A stretch of 64,000 bases of DNA from the NCBI GenBank assembly GCA_023374025.1, contig SIJG01000165.1:124001-188000 (forward strand). The letters are read 5' to 3'. Of this stretch, positions 52,074 through 64,000 are shown piece by piece. The stretch comes from Heterodera schachtii. Its lineage: Eukaryota; Nematoda; Chromadorea; Rhabditida; Heteroderidae. Position numbers and translations under genes: made by a program. The notes under the pieces were generated by a model. It saw nothing but the letters and a program-made list of their open reading frames with translations, made no database searches and was not told where the DNA came from. The first letter of the stretch is position 1. The number at the start of each line of letters is the position of its first letter.

Positions 52074-55000
52074 TTGAAACATAATGGAAAAATCAATTAA
52101 ACTGCAGTTCATATAGAAGTAAAAAAACAAAAACAATTTTTTCATAAAAAACATAAGCGATAATAAATAACACAAACTTTTTTGAGTAAAAATCCTAATA
52201 AACATAAATATACGCTCTTCTGATTAAATATTTTAATATTAAATTGATTGTGTTTAATTAATTCAATTTAAAATTAACTCAATATAAACATTAAATAGAT
52301 AAAGTTTCGTTGACCGTATATCTGCCAACTAAATAAAAATTACATAAAATAAAATTCAATTTGCAATTTACGTAATATCTAACAACAGATACATACCTAT
52401 AAAATAAATTTTAGAAAAAAAATAATCATAGCATGTATATTCGCAAATTTATCACTGTACTTGTGTAAAACATTAGCGAATAATTAAAAAAATAACAATG
52501 CTAAATAAACGCAAATATTTTTTAAAAAATTTAGAAATAATTTTATTTTCTTGATTAATTACATTCGATATACTTATTTGTTTCAATATAAAATTAACTT
52601 TCTTTGACTCTTAAAAACAAGGTATTCCAAATATTAATACATCAAAATACCGAAAAACCGATGCTGAATATCACGCAGCTTATCTTTATTAATCTTATAA
52701 TCCTATTAGCCGACCCGTACGAGATAATAAATACATAAACAAGTTTTTATTTTGCGAACAATTATTATGAATATAAAAATAATCCAATAAAATGTAAATA
52801 TTAAGACTTATTAAACTTTAAATAAAACATTGAAGGAAATTTTACATTTTACCAAATTTGTTTTCTTTTCAAAGTTTTTAAATTTCGGCAAGTAAATTTC
52901 GATCCTTTCACTATTTATTCATAAAAATGAAACTTTTGAAAAGATAATTAATTTTCCAAACAAGCACTGAACAGGATAGAAGCTCATGAAATTACTCAGT
53001 ATTATAATGAATTTCATAATAATTTATTAATTGAAATATTAAATTATGACATCAATTTACTGCTTTTAAAAATTCATATGTGTATCTGTACAAAAAAATT
53101 TTTTAAAAAATATGAAGCATAAAATTAAATTACATTGAAAAAATATTAATTAAATCAATTTGTCTAGTAAAATTAATATTATTTTAAATTAGTAAACGGA
53201 AGCATAAATAAAAAGCAATTTAAATAATTTAAAAAACTTTCAATAACTAAAAAACTAAACAAAAATTGTTGAACATATTGGATAAATTCTCAAGTGAGTA
53301 ACAAAATCAAAATAATATGACTGGACGTATGAAAATTTTTTAATACTTTTATTAATTTAAAAGAAATGATTTATTACCAACTGAGGCAAAAAGAGTTATT
53401 ACACTAAAAAAAAATCAAATATTCTTATAAAGATAAAGCTATAAATCTCAAGATTTTTTTGATTTCTTATATATTTGCAATTAAAGATTAAATGAAATAC
53501 ATTTAATGCGTTAATCTACAGTAAAGAAAATTTTGACCGCGCAAAAATATTATAGTTTTTATAAGGAATGCATAAAATGATTTGGGAAGGTTAAATTCTA
53601 ATTTGATATATTACAAATATCATAAAATTCTCTTGACAAAACTAAAGTATTTCGTCTAATTGCATTATTGGCAAAAGTTCTAAATAAAGTTTTAACACCT
53701 TTAAAAACTTTTAGACAATTTAAAATAAAAATATTTAATTCTTTTAAAAATCTATAAATAACGAAATGTTTCCTTTATATTTTTTCGGGTTTTCTTAAAA
53801 ATTGATATATCTTTTAAATACATATTAAAATCAAAAGTAGTGGAAAAAAGCAAAAAAAAAAAATGTGTTTTAAAAGATAGAAATAATTTATAATAATTAT
53901 AATAAACTTCAATAATAAATTAAAATATGAATGCAAAAATATAAATCTAAAAGTATATTACAAAAGGATGAAAAAAAGAAATTTAAAGAGTATGTCGAAA
54001 TCATTCATGTCGCGTGCATAGAAGAACTGTGCCCAACACGGTGAAAAAACCAAGTGATAAAACATTAAGAACATTTTCTAAAAAAAAGATTCTTAATAAA
54101 TCTTGGTTAAAAAATTCGTAATTTCAAAGAATTATTAGTATTTAATGCTTTAATAACTTCACTTTATAGAATGTTTATACATTAGTAGCTGAATATTGAA
54201 AACAATATGGAAAAATACAAATAGCAATAAATACAATCAAAACAATGGTTCTTACAAACCACACTGATGACCTGATATACTTTATATAATCGTTTATAAG
54301 CGTTTTTTGTGATTTATTTATTTATTTTTAAAAAAATAATTATTTTTGTTATTTTAAATAATATTTGTCGATTTTAAAGTTTTGTGAATTTTATTTATGT
54401 TAAATTTCGGTCTATATGAACTTGTTTAGTTTTTTCTGGGGCATGTTCTGAGGGGAAGGGGGTCAGATTCGGACCCGGACGGTGTTCATTATTTTTTTAA
54501 TGCAGGTAATTATCAATGTTTTGAATTAATTTAAATAGTGTTTGTTTTATTATATACATACATTCTAATATAAATGAAATTTTAAGAAATTTAATTGCCT
54601 TAATTTATTCCGCATTAACATTAATCATATCGGTTATTTTACTAATTCATTATAATCGTAATATATAATGAAATATTTTAAATTTCTAAACATTTTTTTA
54701 TTAAATATCATTATTTTCATGCCAGCTATTTTTACATTTAGACCTATATTTTTTTCTTCTTGCTTAATATTTGTGTGTTGAATTTTTTTATATAGCTTGT
54801 TTTAAATATCAATTTATAAAAATATTTTAATTCATATATATTACACAGTTATAGATGTTTAATTTTTACTTTATTTTTCATATAATTAAAAATAATCGGT
54901 GTATATTTTATATATTTTCTTTTAAATTTAAATAAAGAGGATATTTAAAGTGAATAATCGCGTCAAGAAAATTCTGGAACTTCTCGATTCAAAACTTCTA

Positions 55001-55536
55001 GTTAATTGATTCATTTTGATTTTTGTTTTTATTTAGTTGGTTTTTTCTTCTATTGATAAACTCATAATTCAATATTTTGATTTTGATATTAAATAATTTT
55101 CTAGATTTTTTTATGCTTTTGATTGGTTTCAGATAAAAATTAATTTGTTTAATATAAGGAAATTTTTTTTAATAAAATTTAAAAAATAAAAATATTTGGA
55201 TAATTATTAATTAAATCTCGTTTTCTATTTAGTTAGTTTTCTTAACAAGAATTTTTGATTTAAAAATTATTTAGCCCAATACATTTTTCCTTATTTTTTT
55301 ACTTTTTTAAATAAATTTGTCACTTTTTAATAATATCAAAGGATATTTAATGGCTTTTTATAATCATTTAATCAATATTTTAAATGAATTTTACAAATAT
55401 TATAAAAAATTTCAATTTTCTGTACAGCAAATAATACAATAATGTTGTCATTTTAAAAAAGTATTATTGAATTTAAAATGAATGATAATACTTAAATTTA
55501 ATAAATAAAATAAGGAATATTTTTGCAATTCTTTGA
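52074..55536. other. Gene desert
   Basis: Nothing firmly assigned. A 37-codon frame from an ATG at 53931 to 54044 (ending EIIHVACIEELCPTR) and a GC patch at 54440-54485 (GGACCCGGACGG) stand out from the background without a recognisable identity. A coding-like patch at about 52645-52720 is also unassigned. Confidence 0.45.
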
Positions 55537-55776
55537 TTTGTCTGGCTTTTGTTATGCTGATATGAACTTTCACGTGCTGAAACACTCAAGAGGTTTGAAA
55601 AATATTTATTTAGCGTTATAAATACTTTATTTTATAGTTTTCATCATTTTTCATTTAAATTTTTGCTTGTTTTAACTGATTTTTATCATTTATTTTAAAT
55701 GTTTTATAGTAATATGTATTTATTAATAATTCTTAAATTATTAAGCTATCGTAGAAAAATATGTGTCTTTAATACA
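55537..55776 (+). repeat. Dispersed repeat R1, copy A
   Basis: About 240 bp, from TTTGTCTGGCTTTTGTTATG to GTGTCTTTAATACAT, nearly the same as 58993-59234 in the same orientation. Differences are a few single bases and homopolymer lengths. Confidence 0.8.
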
Positions 55777-56780
55777 TAAAAACAACATTTTTTGTAATTA
55801 TAAAATCGTAGAAATAATCACCATAAATAAGTATGAGCCATAATTAACACAAATCGTAGAAATATTATAAGGTTCAATACAGATTTTATTATAATTAGAA
55901 AAAAAAAGTTAACATAATATCTCAACGTTTATTCAAATTTTAAGCAGTAAAAAATTTAACATTAATCAAACTTTAAGCCGACCAATGAGCCTTCTAAACA
56001 CTAAAGAATGATAGTTATACGATAATAATATTTAAATATTATTTGATATATTTAAATGAAAATTATATGAATATAGTTATTATCTGATAACTAAAAACCA
56101 ATATTAAAAAATTTTAAATTCTTTTACATTTTTAATGTAAATCATATAACATAGTAACAAACAACAGAATAATTTAAATTTAGGATTCGGATTAAATTAT
56201 ATAATATTTTTTTGCATTTTTGTTTAAATAAAACTATTTTCAAATAAATAAATGATTGAATGGAACATGAATTGGTGGCGAAAGCCGTCGGACAGAAAGT
56301 ATACAAGAAAATTTTAAAAAGAATAAATGTAAATTTTTGCATAGTATAAAATAAATTGATAATGATAATTGTTAAGATCAGATAAGCAAAAATTATAATA
56401 CAATAAATTTGGTAAATTTAAAAATATTAAAGTTTACCAAATTTTAAATTTTAATAAACGCATATAATAAGATTAATAAAAGAAAAAAAATGTAGATAAA
56501 ATGGTATTAAATCAACTATTATTCTACTTTAAAAATAAAAAGTTAATTTATTAAAGAGTATTGAAAAAATGTATGTAAATATTACTTGAAAGCTAAACCC
56601 AACATGATTGGAAAAGTAAAATCCTATATTGAAAATAAAAAAATATATTAAGTATTATAAGATAAGAAAAAATAATAAATAAAATAATAAAAATATCATG
56701 AAAAATAAAATATTTAAGATAAATGTATTGTATTTTTTGTTTGCAAAGAATTTAAATATCAATTATAAACATTTATTTAA
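55777..56780. other. AT-rich stretch, nothing assigned
   Basis: The 66-codon minus frame at 56142-56342 has no motif and AT-driven composition. Confidence 0.45.
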
Positions 56781-57058
56781 GCCTTGCGAGGTCGTAGCCA
56801 TTTTTAATTGACAATAAATTTTTTTATTGCTTTATGTAAATTTTAATATTAATGCAGTAGAATTCTAACAAAACATTAGCTGACCAACGATATGCTATGA
56901 TAAATTAAAAATATATTGTGTGACCTTGGCATATCTGAATATCCACGGAATTTCAATTTTTTTAAAATAAAATTCAAAGTTTTTGCAATATAATTGATTA
57001 TTTTTTTATAAGAAATACGAAATTTTTTTTTAATATTTCCAAGTAATGGTGGTGAACT
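56781..57058 (+). repeat. Dispersed repeat R2, copy A
   Basis: About 278 bp beginning with the GC-richer GCGAGGTCGTAGCC and containing TAGCTGACCAACGATATG. It matches 58546-58875 in the same orientation. Copy B has two extra stretches totalling about 50 bp. Confidence 0.8.
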
Positions 57059-58545
57059 TTATTGCAAATGCCGGCTACAGATGAAATTTTTAACAAAATA
57101 ATAAAATTTAATAAATTTAATTGCCTTAATCATAAAATTTTTTCATAAAAACATGGTTAAAAATAGTAAACGAATTAGACTCTAAAATATTTATTGTATA
57201 AATAAAAATTTGAAGTTTGATCTTTTGTCAGAAATAAAAATAATAGCATTAATTTTATAAATTTATATTTAAAATTGTAAATCTAAATTAGAAAAACAAA
57301 TTTATTGTTTATTTTTATTTTCATTTGACTCTCAAAGTGATCAAATTTTTTGACTTCCGGTTGGGTAACCTGTTTCCTATTTTATAAAAAATTCCATTCG
57401 TTTTATTCTGTTGATTTTCATCACCCCACAAAGTCATTATGCATATTTATTTTAGTGTTATTTCTTTATTTTTTAATTTATTTTTGAAAAAATTAATCTT
57501 CTGCAATTTTCAGTAATGTGTTTTAACTTTTGAATGTTTGTTATTCTTCTTATAAATTAATAGCCAAATTCCATGTAGGTTCTATGAATTCTTATAATTA
57601 ATTTAATTTAAGAAACTTTTAGCAATAAATTATTTTGTAATAATTATTTACATTGTGTTGCTTATTTGTATTATTAAATGTTTATTAATTTGTGAAGGTG
57701 AAAATTTTACTCAATGTAATCAATATTTAAAGCATCTTTGAACTAGTACTAATTATGAATTAATTACATTTATATATTATTGCTATTCAATTAAATACTT
57801 TCTTAGAAATATTATTAAAAAAAATTTATTTTTATGAAAATATAAGTAATAATTATTAATTAATAAGGTATAATTTGTCATTTAATTTGATTAATTTTCA
57901 ATTTTTTTTGTCTTACTTTCACTTGTTGGGGTTTAGTGGCGTCTCACACTCTCCCATTAATGGGGTATTATACAAAAAATTGTTTTTACATAAATAAATT
58001 ATGTTTCACATATGTTAAAGTTAATTTAACTTATATTATAAATTTTATTTGTTTTTTTTTGTTTTCTTAGCATAATTATTTTTATTGTATTTAAATTTTC
58101 TCTTACTTATTTTCTCCTTTATATAAATAGGCAAACAAAACATATTTTGGGAGATCTTCATCAAATAATAAATTTATTAATATTCATTAATAGCTTTAAC
58201 TATTTTGGTTGATTTAATTGTAGATGCCTCTTGTTTTTTGGTGCTGGCGATTCAGAGTATGTATTTATGTTTCTAATTGTTTAGCTTATTTTATATAATT
58301 TTTGTTACTTTAATAAAAAATTATTTATAAGTAATTGAACAGAATAAAATTAATTAATTTTGGGTCATTTTTCGGTTATGTTTGAGGTACTGTGACAATT
58401 TGGAAATTCTGTTTGCATGCTTTTATGACTTCTATAAATGGAAGATTGTATAAATTATTTATTTTTGTATAAATTTTTTCGCTCTGTTGGAAATTTTCTT
58501 TAACTTATTTTTATTCTCTATGTTCTCAGCTGCCATTATTTTCCA
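57059..58545. other. AT-rich stretch
   Basis: No gene recognised. At 58220-58260 a short segment (ATGCCTCTTGTTTTTTGGTG onward) lies between an acceptor-like TTGTAG and a donor-like GTATGT, too little to call an exon. Confidence 0.4.
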
Positions 58546-58875
58546 GCCATGCGAGGTCGTAGCCATTTTTAATTGACTACAAGTTTTTTCAATTTTCTGT
58601 TGTTATTACTTTATGTAAATTTTAATATTATGCAGTAAAATTCTAACAAACATTAGCTGACCAACGATATGATATGATAAATTAAAAATATGTGGTGTGA
58701 CGTTGGCATATCCGAATACACACGGAATTTGCATTTTTAAAATTATTTTTCAACTTTTTAACTTTTTAAATTATTTAATTGGTTTTTTTTACAAATTCAA
58801 AGTTTTTGCAATATAATTGATATTTTTTTATAAGAAATACGAAAAAATTTCTTTAATATTTCCACGTAATAGTGG
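58546..58875 (+). repeat. Dispersed repeat R2, copy B
   Basis: Partner of 56781-57058, more diverged and longer by internal A/T-rich stretches. Confidence 0.8.
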
Positions 58876-58992
58876 TGAAATTTTTTTTTAGGCGAAAATC
58901 AAGTAAATATTTTCGGCATATAGTCCTATAAAGTTGTTATTATCTTATAATAGGCCGTGAATATGTTTAGTGAATATTAAATGATTCTGTTG

Positions 58993-59234
58993 TTTTGTCT
59001 GGCTTTTGTTATGCTGATATGAACTTTCACGTGCTGAAACACTCAAGAGGTTTGAAAAAATATTTATTTAGCGTTATAAATACTTTATTTTATAGTTTTC
59101 ATCATTTTTCATTAAATTTTTGCTTGTTTTAACTGATTTTTATCATTTATTTTAAATGTTTTATAGTAATATGTATTTATTAATAATTCTTAAATTATTA
59201 AGCTATCGTTGAAAAAATAAGTGTCTTTAATACA
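58993..59234 (+). repeat. Dispersed repeat R1, copy B
   Basis: Partner of 55537-55776. Here R1 lies just after R2, whereas the first R1 lies before R2, so this is not a simple duplication of one block. Confidence 0.8.
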
Positions 59235-59734
59235 TTTTATTTTGCTCTTTGTTAAGCAGTCGCATTTATTAAGTCAATTCATTCAATTTGAATATGCTAT
59301 CATCTGTTTAAAGTGTTCCGTTAATTACTACTAATTTTTCTCGCAGTTTTTTAAATTTTTTTGATTTTGTTTACAATTTTTAAAATTCTTTCTTAAACCT
59401 AAAGAGAAAGTAAAAATTTTCTGCGAAGTAATGGCCCACACATATGCATCAATCACATCATGCAATGTTCAGCGTCTAATTTTATTTTCACCAGATCACT
59501 TTAATATGATAAATTTGATTTAATCCGATATTCTAAAAGGATTTTATTTTATACCTCGATATTAATATTTAAAGTCATAAGATAATGATGACAACATTGA
59601 TTTTTTCAAAATATATGGATATCTTATAAATCAGAAAGTCCATCCAATAACTAACTAATAGAATTATTTTTGTATTATGGTGATTTTATGTGTGTTTTGA
59701 ATTGCATATTTTATAATGTTTTTTACTTTTTAAA
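59235..59734. other. AT-rich stretch, nothing assigned
   Basis: A less AT-rich patch at 59428-59480 is open in two frames but unassigned. Confidence 0.4.
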
Positions 59735-60438
59735 TATTGTATTTACTAAAAAACTAAAACATTTTTGTTATTTTCATGAAAAATTGTTTAATATTTAAAT
59801 CTTATTAAAATAAAATACAATTATTTAACAATTGTTTTGTTTTTTGCCATTTAATTCATTATTTATTTAATTATTTAGTTTAGGAAATCACATTTCATTT
59901 TAAAATTTAAAAAATAATAAATGGAATCATAATTAAAATTACTTAGAAATTATAGAAGTAAAATGAACAAAAATATTTCTAAAAATTTTATTTATATATG
60001 CAACAGATGCTTATATTAAGTTTTTTATAAACGGTTAGAGATAGCTGGTAAATACGATTGTTTTATTTTTTATAATATACTTTAGTTTGAAAATATTGTT
60101 AATCACTTATAAATTCAATAGTTAAATTACTAAGTTTTTTATTCTTTCATCTAATCAAATTAATAATAAGGTCAGTATTTTTATCCTCGTTGTTTTTCTC
60201 TGAATGATTTTGATTTTATTATTTGTTAAGTGCATAATTATATTAATTTTTCTTCATAGCTTATTTAGGCAATAATTTAAAACTTCGACCAAAACTTAAT
60301 TTTCTTTCATTCCAAACAAAAATGTGCTTCAACACACTGTCAAGTGGAAGTTACACATCAAAAGGCTGAGGAGCTTCATATTTTTTAAAATAAATAACTC
60401 GTTGAAATTACTGAATTTATATGTTTAACTATTTTTTT
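59735..60438 (+). repeat. Direct repeat R3, copy A (about 700 bp)
   Basis: Matches 63241-63942 in the same orientation. By eye about the first 660 bp are identical; differences appear only in the last ~50 bp. Near the end two overlapping frames look coding, for example HCQVEVTHQKAEELHIF before a TAA. No terminal inverted repeats or target duplications found. Confidence 0.88.
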
Positions 60439-61899
60439 CATTGCTTTCCATAAGCTTATGTTTATTGTTAATTAAATATAATTAGTTCTTAATAGTAAAA
60501 AAATTGAACAAATATATATTTTTTATTAATTCAATATAATTACATACCGTTGCTTCCAATTCGAATTTAATTGGTTTTGATATTCATAAATATTTGTCAT
60601 TTCTATGCGCAAATATTTTTAAAATTCTTGAGTCATCTGTTCATAAGAATTTGTTCTGTCGAGTTTCATTATCGCCTCTTCAGGTATCTCATTTTTTGTG
60701 TTTTCGGTTTGGCTATTGCTATTATGCGAAAAAGTTTTTTATTAGAGTCATTAATAACGGACAGTTCAAAATAATTATTTTTGAACTTGTGTTAAAAGAT
60801 AAGTGAGATACCAGTTTGGTATGTATTGTATTTTTTCATAAATTAGTATTAAGTATTTGGTTAATTTATTTGAGATTAAATTTTTTGACATCAATACTTT
60901 GCAAATTGTTTCTATTTTTTACAGTGATTATGGCTTTAATAATACTTTTATGTTGCTTTTTATTTTCTAAGTTTTTTTGTGAAATGTGAAAGAAATTATA
61001 TTTTATTCTAAGATATTATTGTAAAAGAAAATTTAATAATAGTTTTGAAGGATTATTCAGTAACAAAATTTATCATCCTTCGTTCAAATTCTATTTTCAT
61101 TTTTCTCACAAAATTAATTTGATGGTAAAATATGTTTATTCATGAATATTTATAACTAAATAATTAAATTTAACTTTTATTTATAAATCTGCTATTTTGT
61201 TTCTATTAGTGAATTTGTTAGGCAGTTAAATAAGTTCATTTATAAAATAAACAATTTTATATTTCTTTTCTTTTATATAGATTCGTTTGTCTTGTGAGAA
61301 TAACTTATTTTTTAAAGGTTTTTGTTTTTAGTATTATATAAGGCTATCTTTTTTCAAAATGTCAAAAAATGTTTAACGGGCTTTGAAAAGCTGCATTGTA
61401 AAATAATATATATTTTCTTTTTTCATTATCAAATGATAAATATCTTCATGAATAACTGCATATTGTTTAATTTATACTATCCAAGGGTTCTTAGAAATGA
61501 TTGATTCCAGTGTTTTTTTAAAGAATTATAAATATGAATTATTATATTATCACCATTCATTAAATGTCGAATTATTGGCTACATTCCAGAAGCAAGGCAT
61601 AGTTAAAGCAATTATGGTTTTTACCGAGTTTAAGCATATTAAAAATAAACAGAGATAAATTTTCATTAAGGAAATTAGGTTTTATTTTTATCTTGTCGAG
61701 TAGTTTTTGGTATCAGTAAAATTTATAACAAAAAAATACATGTTTTCGCATAATATTCGCACCAAAATAAATTTGTTATTATTTAATTCACAAAATATCT
61801 TTCTTGAACAAATTATTATTTTCATTTATTTTTATTTATTCTTTTTTAAATTTATTATTAATTATGTTTTTCGTTGGCTTGAGGAGGGCAAATTATTTC
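60439..61899. other. AT-rich stretch
   Basis: Overlapping frames at 60571-60806 contain a less AT-rich patch (60640-60760) with a CAG|GTATCT donor-like site, but no recognisable domain. Frames at 61322-61504 and 61707-61955 are AT-rich and unsupported. A word near 60757 (AACGGACAGTTCAAA) recurs at 63965, after repeat R3 copy B. Confidence 0.4.
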
Positions 61900-62043
61900 A
61901 TAAATTTTCAGAAATTTTCGTGCTAGGCCCACTAGAAAATTTTCTGAATTTTTAAAAAAATTTTTAAAAATTCGAAAATATTTTTAAATTTTTTTGGCCC
62001 TAGGGAATTTGGGCAAATATTTGAAAATTCCAACTCACATCAC
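61900..62043 (-). repeat. Possible hAT-type end
   Basis: Read on the minus strand the segment starts CAGTGATGTGAGTTGG, sharing ten bases with the terminal repeat of the 32-kb hAT element. Inward it is A/T-rich and partly self-complementary between GGGCC and GGCCC words. No second end or 8-bp duplication found. Confidence 0.3.
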
Positions 62044-63240
62044 TGTTTGGATAATTTTAATGAAATAAAGCTTTAAAATAGAGAAATAAGAAGAATTTTA
62101 TGGGATTTATTTAGAATTTCTTTCTACAAAGGTAAAAAATTATTCCAGAAAGCCCTTTCGTTGAATTATTCATGTTTTACGGAGAAGTTATGACAAACAT
62201 AAAAAAACTTTAATCGACTACCAAAAAAAAGACCTATTTAATTTTGTAGAGAATTTTGTGCATTTTCAGATGAGCCTAATTGTTTTTTACGAAAATTTTA
62301 TTCAAACCCCAATGAAATTTTGTTCAAAATTTACCCAAGTTTTCAGATTTTTTTTCAGCCGCAAAAATTTTGTTGATTGCTACTTGTTTGATTCAGCTGG
62401 TCTCATCTTTGAACTGATCTCTTATGTTGAAAAACGATATTCCAGAAATATCAACGAGAATACCAATTTATTAATTTGAATTTATTTTATATCATTATAC
62501 AAAGGCTTCTTTTATCCGTTAAAATTGATCATCATTTTATATAATTCTAAATCACTAATATTTTAATAATAATTTAGTTTTTCATCCGATGCTTAACTTA
62601 ACATATTCATATTTAAAAATTAAATAGTTGCTTTTATAATTATTATACAATTTAATAAATCAATATTTTATAAATTATTTGTGCGCAAGCTGAATATTCG
62701 TTAGACAGATATGATTGCAGTGCACTAAGATTTATATATTTTTTTCTAGTCACTTCTTTATGCTTTTTTATATTTATAAAGCTATCAGTCTAAAATTTTA
62801 TTATATCAACATTAAAATCTTTAATTATTTTGAAACAATAAATAATTTTTATTTAATATTTCCAATATAATTCATATTAATTTTATCTATTTCTTTTTAT
62901 TTCTTAATTAGTTTTGGAGCTTTTTTATAATTTTATATTTTTTCATTTTATGATTTTATGATTTCCTTTAAAAATTTTAATTGACTTGTTATTAAATAAT
63001 TTCAAGACGCTTTTGAGATGTTTTATTTCCGACTATCTTTTCATTCATATTATCGAAGTCTAGAAAAGAAAATATATTTTAATAAAAATTGGTATTCTTT
63101 GGCAAAGAGCGTCGATGCATTCGCTGAATCCTTTTTTTGAATTCTCTAAAATTTTATTATAATGAAAAGAATAAAAGATTTTGTCCATATTTTAATGAAA
63201 TAAGATTTTATTCGTTAAATTAAAGTATAAATTTACTTTA
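62044..63240. other. AT-rich stretch, nothing assigned
   Basis: The 73-codon frame at 62258-62479 has no motif. Nothing else recognised. Confidence 0.45.
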
Positions 63241-63942
63241 TATTGTATTTACTAAAAAACTAAAACATTTTTGTTATTTTCATGAAAAATTGTTTAATAT
63301 TTAAATCTTATTAAAATAAAATACAATTATTTAACAATTGTTTTGTTTTTTGCCATTTAATTCATTATTTATTTAATTATTTAGTTTAGGAAATCACATT
63401 TCATTTTAAAATTTAAAAAATAATAAATGGAATCATAATTAAAATTACTTAGAAATTATAGAAGTAAAATGAACAAAAATATTTCTAAAAATTTTATTTA
63501 TATATGCAACAGATGCTTATATTAAGTTTTTTATAAACGGTTAGAGATAGCTGGTAAATACGATTGTTTTATTTTTTATAATATACTTTAGTTTGAAAAT
63601 ATTGTTAATCACTTATAAATTCAATAGTTAAATTACTAAGTTTTTTATTCTTTCATCTAATCAAATTAATAATAAGGTCAGTATTTTTATCCTCGTTGTT
63701 TTTCTCTGAATGATTTTGATTTTATTATTTGTTAAGTGCATAATTATATTAATTTTTCTTCATAGCTTATTTAGGCAATAATTTAAAACTTCGACCAAAA
63801 CTTAATTTTCTTTCATTCCAAACAAAAATGTGCTTCAACACACTGTCAAGTGGAAGTTACACATCAAAAGGCTGAGGAGCTTCATATTTTTTAAAATAAA
63901 AAACTAGTTGAATTACTGAATTTATATGTTTAGCTATTTTTC
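63241..63942 (+). repeat. Direct repeat R3, copy B
   Basis: Partner of 59735-60438. It runs almost to the edge of the window. Confidence 0.88.
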
Positions 63943-64000
63943 AGTAAATCTACCTTTATTGTTAAACGGACAGTTCAAATAAATTTTTGCACTTTTATTG

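Noticed and set aside
1..64000. CRISPR arrays, operons or bacterial genes
   Set aside because: No regularly spaced repeats or ribosome-binding-site-led gene clusters; transposon content is eukaryotic.

Overview
The window is a strongly AT-rich, gene-poor eukaryotic tract. I find no convincing intact host gene. The only long open frames belong to three LTR retrotransposons, all on the minus strand; much of the rest is AT-rich sequence holding small repeats and broken transposon genes. The pol type (resembling the nematode K02A2.6 group), the extreme AT content and the transposon mixture (Metaviridae, hAT, Merlin/ISXO2-like, LINE) suggest an animal, most likely an AT-rich nematode such as a root-knot nematode. 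That assignment is inference.

Layout. 1-9 kb: AT-rich sequence with a Merlin-type transposase relic (2.8 kb), a 247-bp direct duplication carrying an exon-like segment (4.2 and 4.8 kb) and one arm of an inverted repeat (5.0-5.6 kb). 9.16-16.85 kb: element E1, a complete 7.7-kb Gypsy-class element with nearly identical LTRs, a 4-bp target duplication, a 1880-residue Gag-Pol and a downstream frame that looks like an SGNH/GDSL hydrolase. 16.9-41.4 kb: the other arm of the inverted repeat, a gene desert with a few coding-like islands, a 517-bp terminal-inverted-repeat element with a GC-rich core (28 kb), a complete 654-bp non-autonomous hAT element with 8-bp target duplications (32 kb), a tRNA-like fragment (37.4 kb) and a decayed LINE (38.8-39.4 kb). 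41.47-50.04 kb: a nested pair. The outer element (E2) is a second Gypsy-class element, about 4.9 kb without its insert. Its Gag-Pol frame is split just before the integrase by a 3650-bp element (E3) that has LTRs, primer site, polypurine tract and an intact Gag-protease frame but no reverse transcriptase, RNase H or integrase. 50-64 kb: desert with three pairs of dispersed repeats and weak transposon traces.

How they fit together. E3's Gag, protease layout, primer-binding site, polypurine tract, one LTR edge and a small 3' hairpin all match E1, so E3 looks like a Gag-only partner of the E1 lineage that borrows polymerase and integrase in trans. All three elements have (nearly) identical LTR pairs, so they inserted recently, E3 after E2. 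The most unusual points are the SGNH-like third frame of E1, the covarying hairpin shared by E1 and E3, and short motifs spaced about 40 bp apart in all three leaders.
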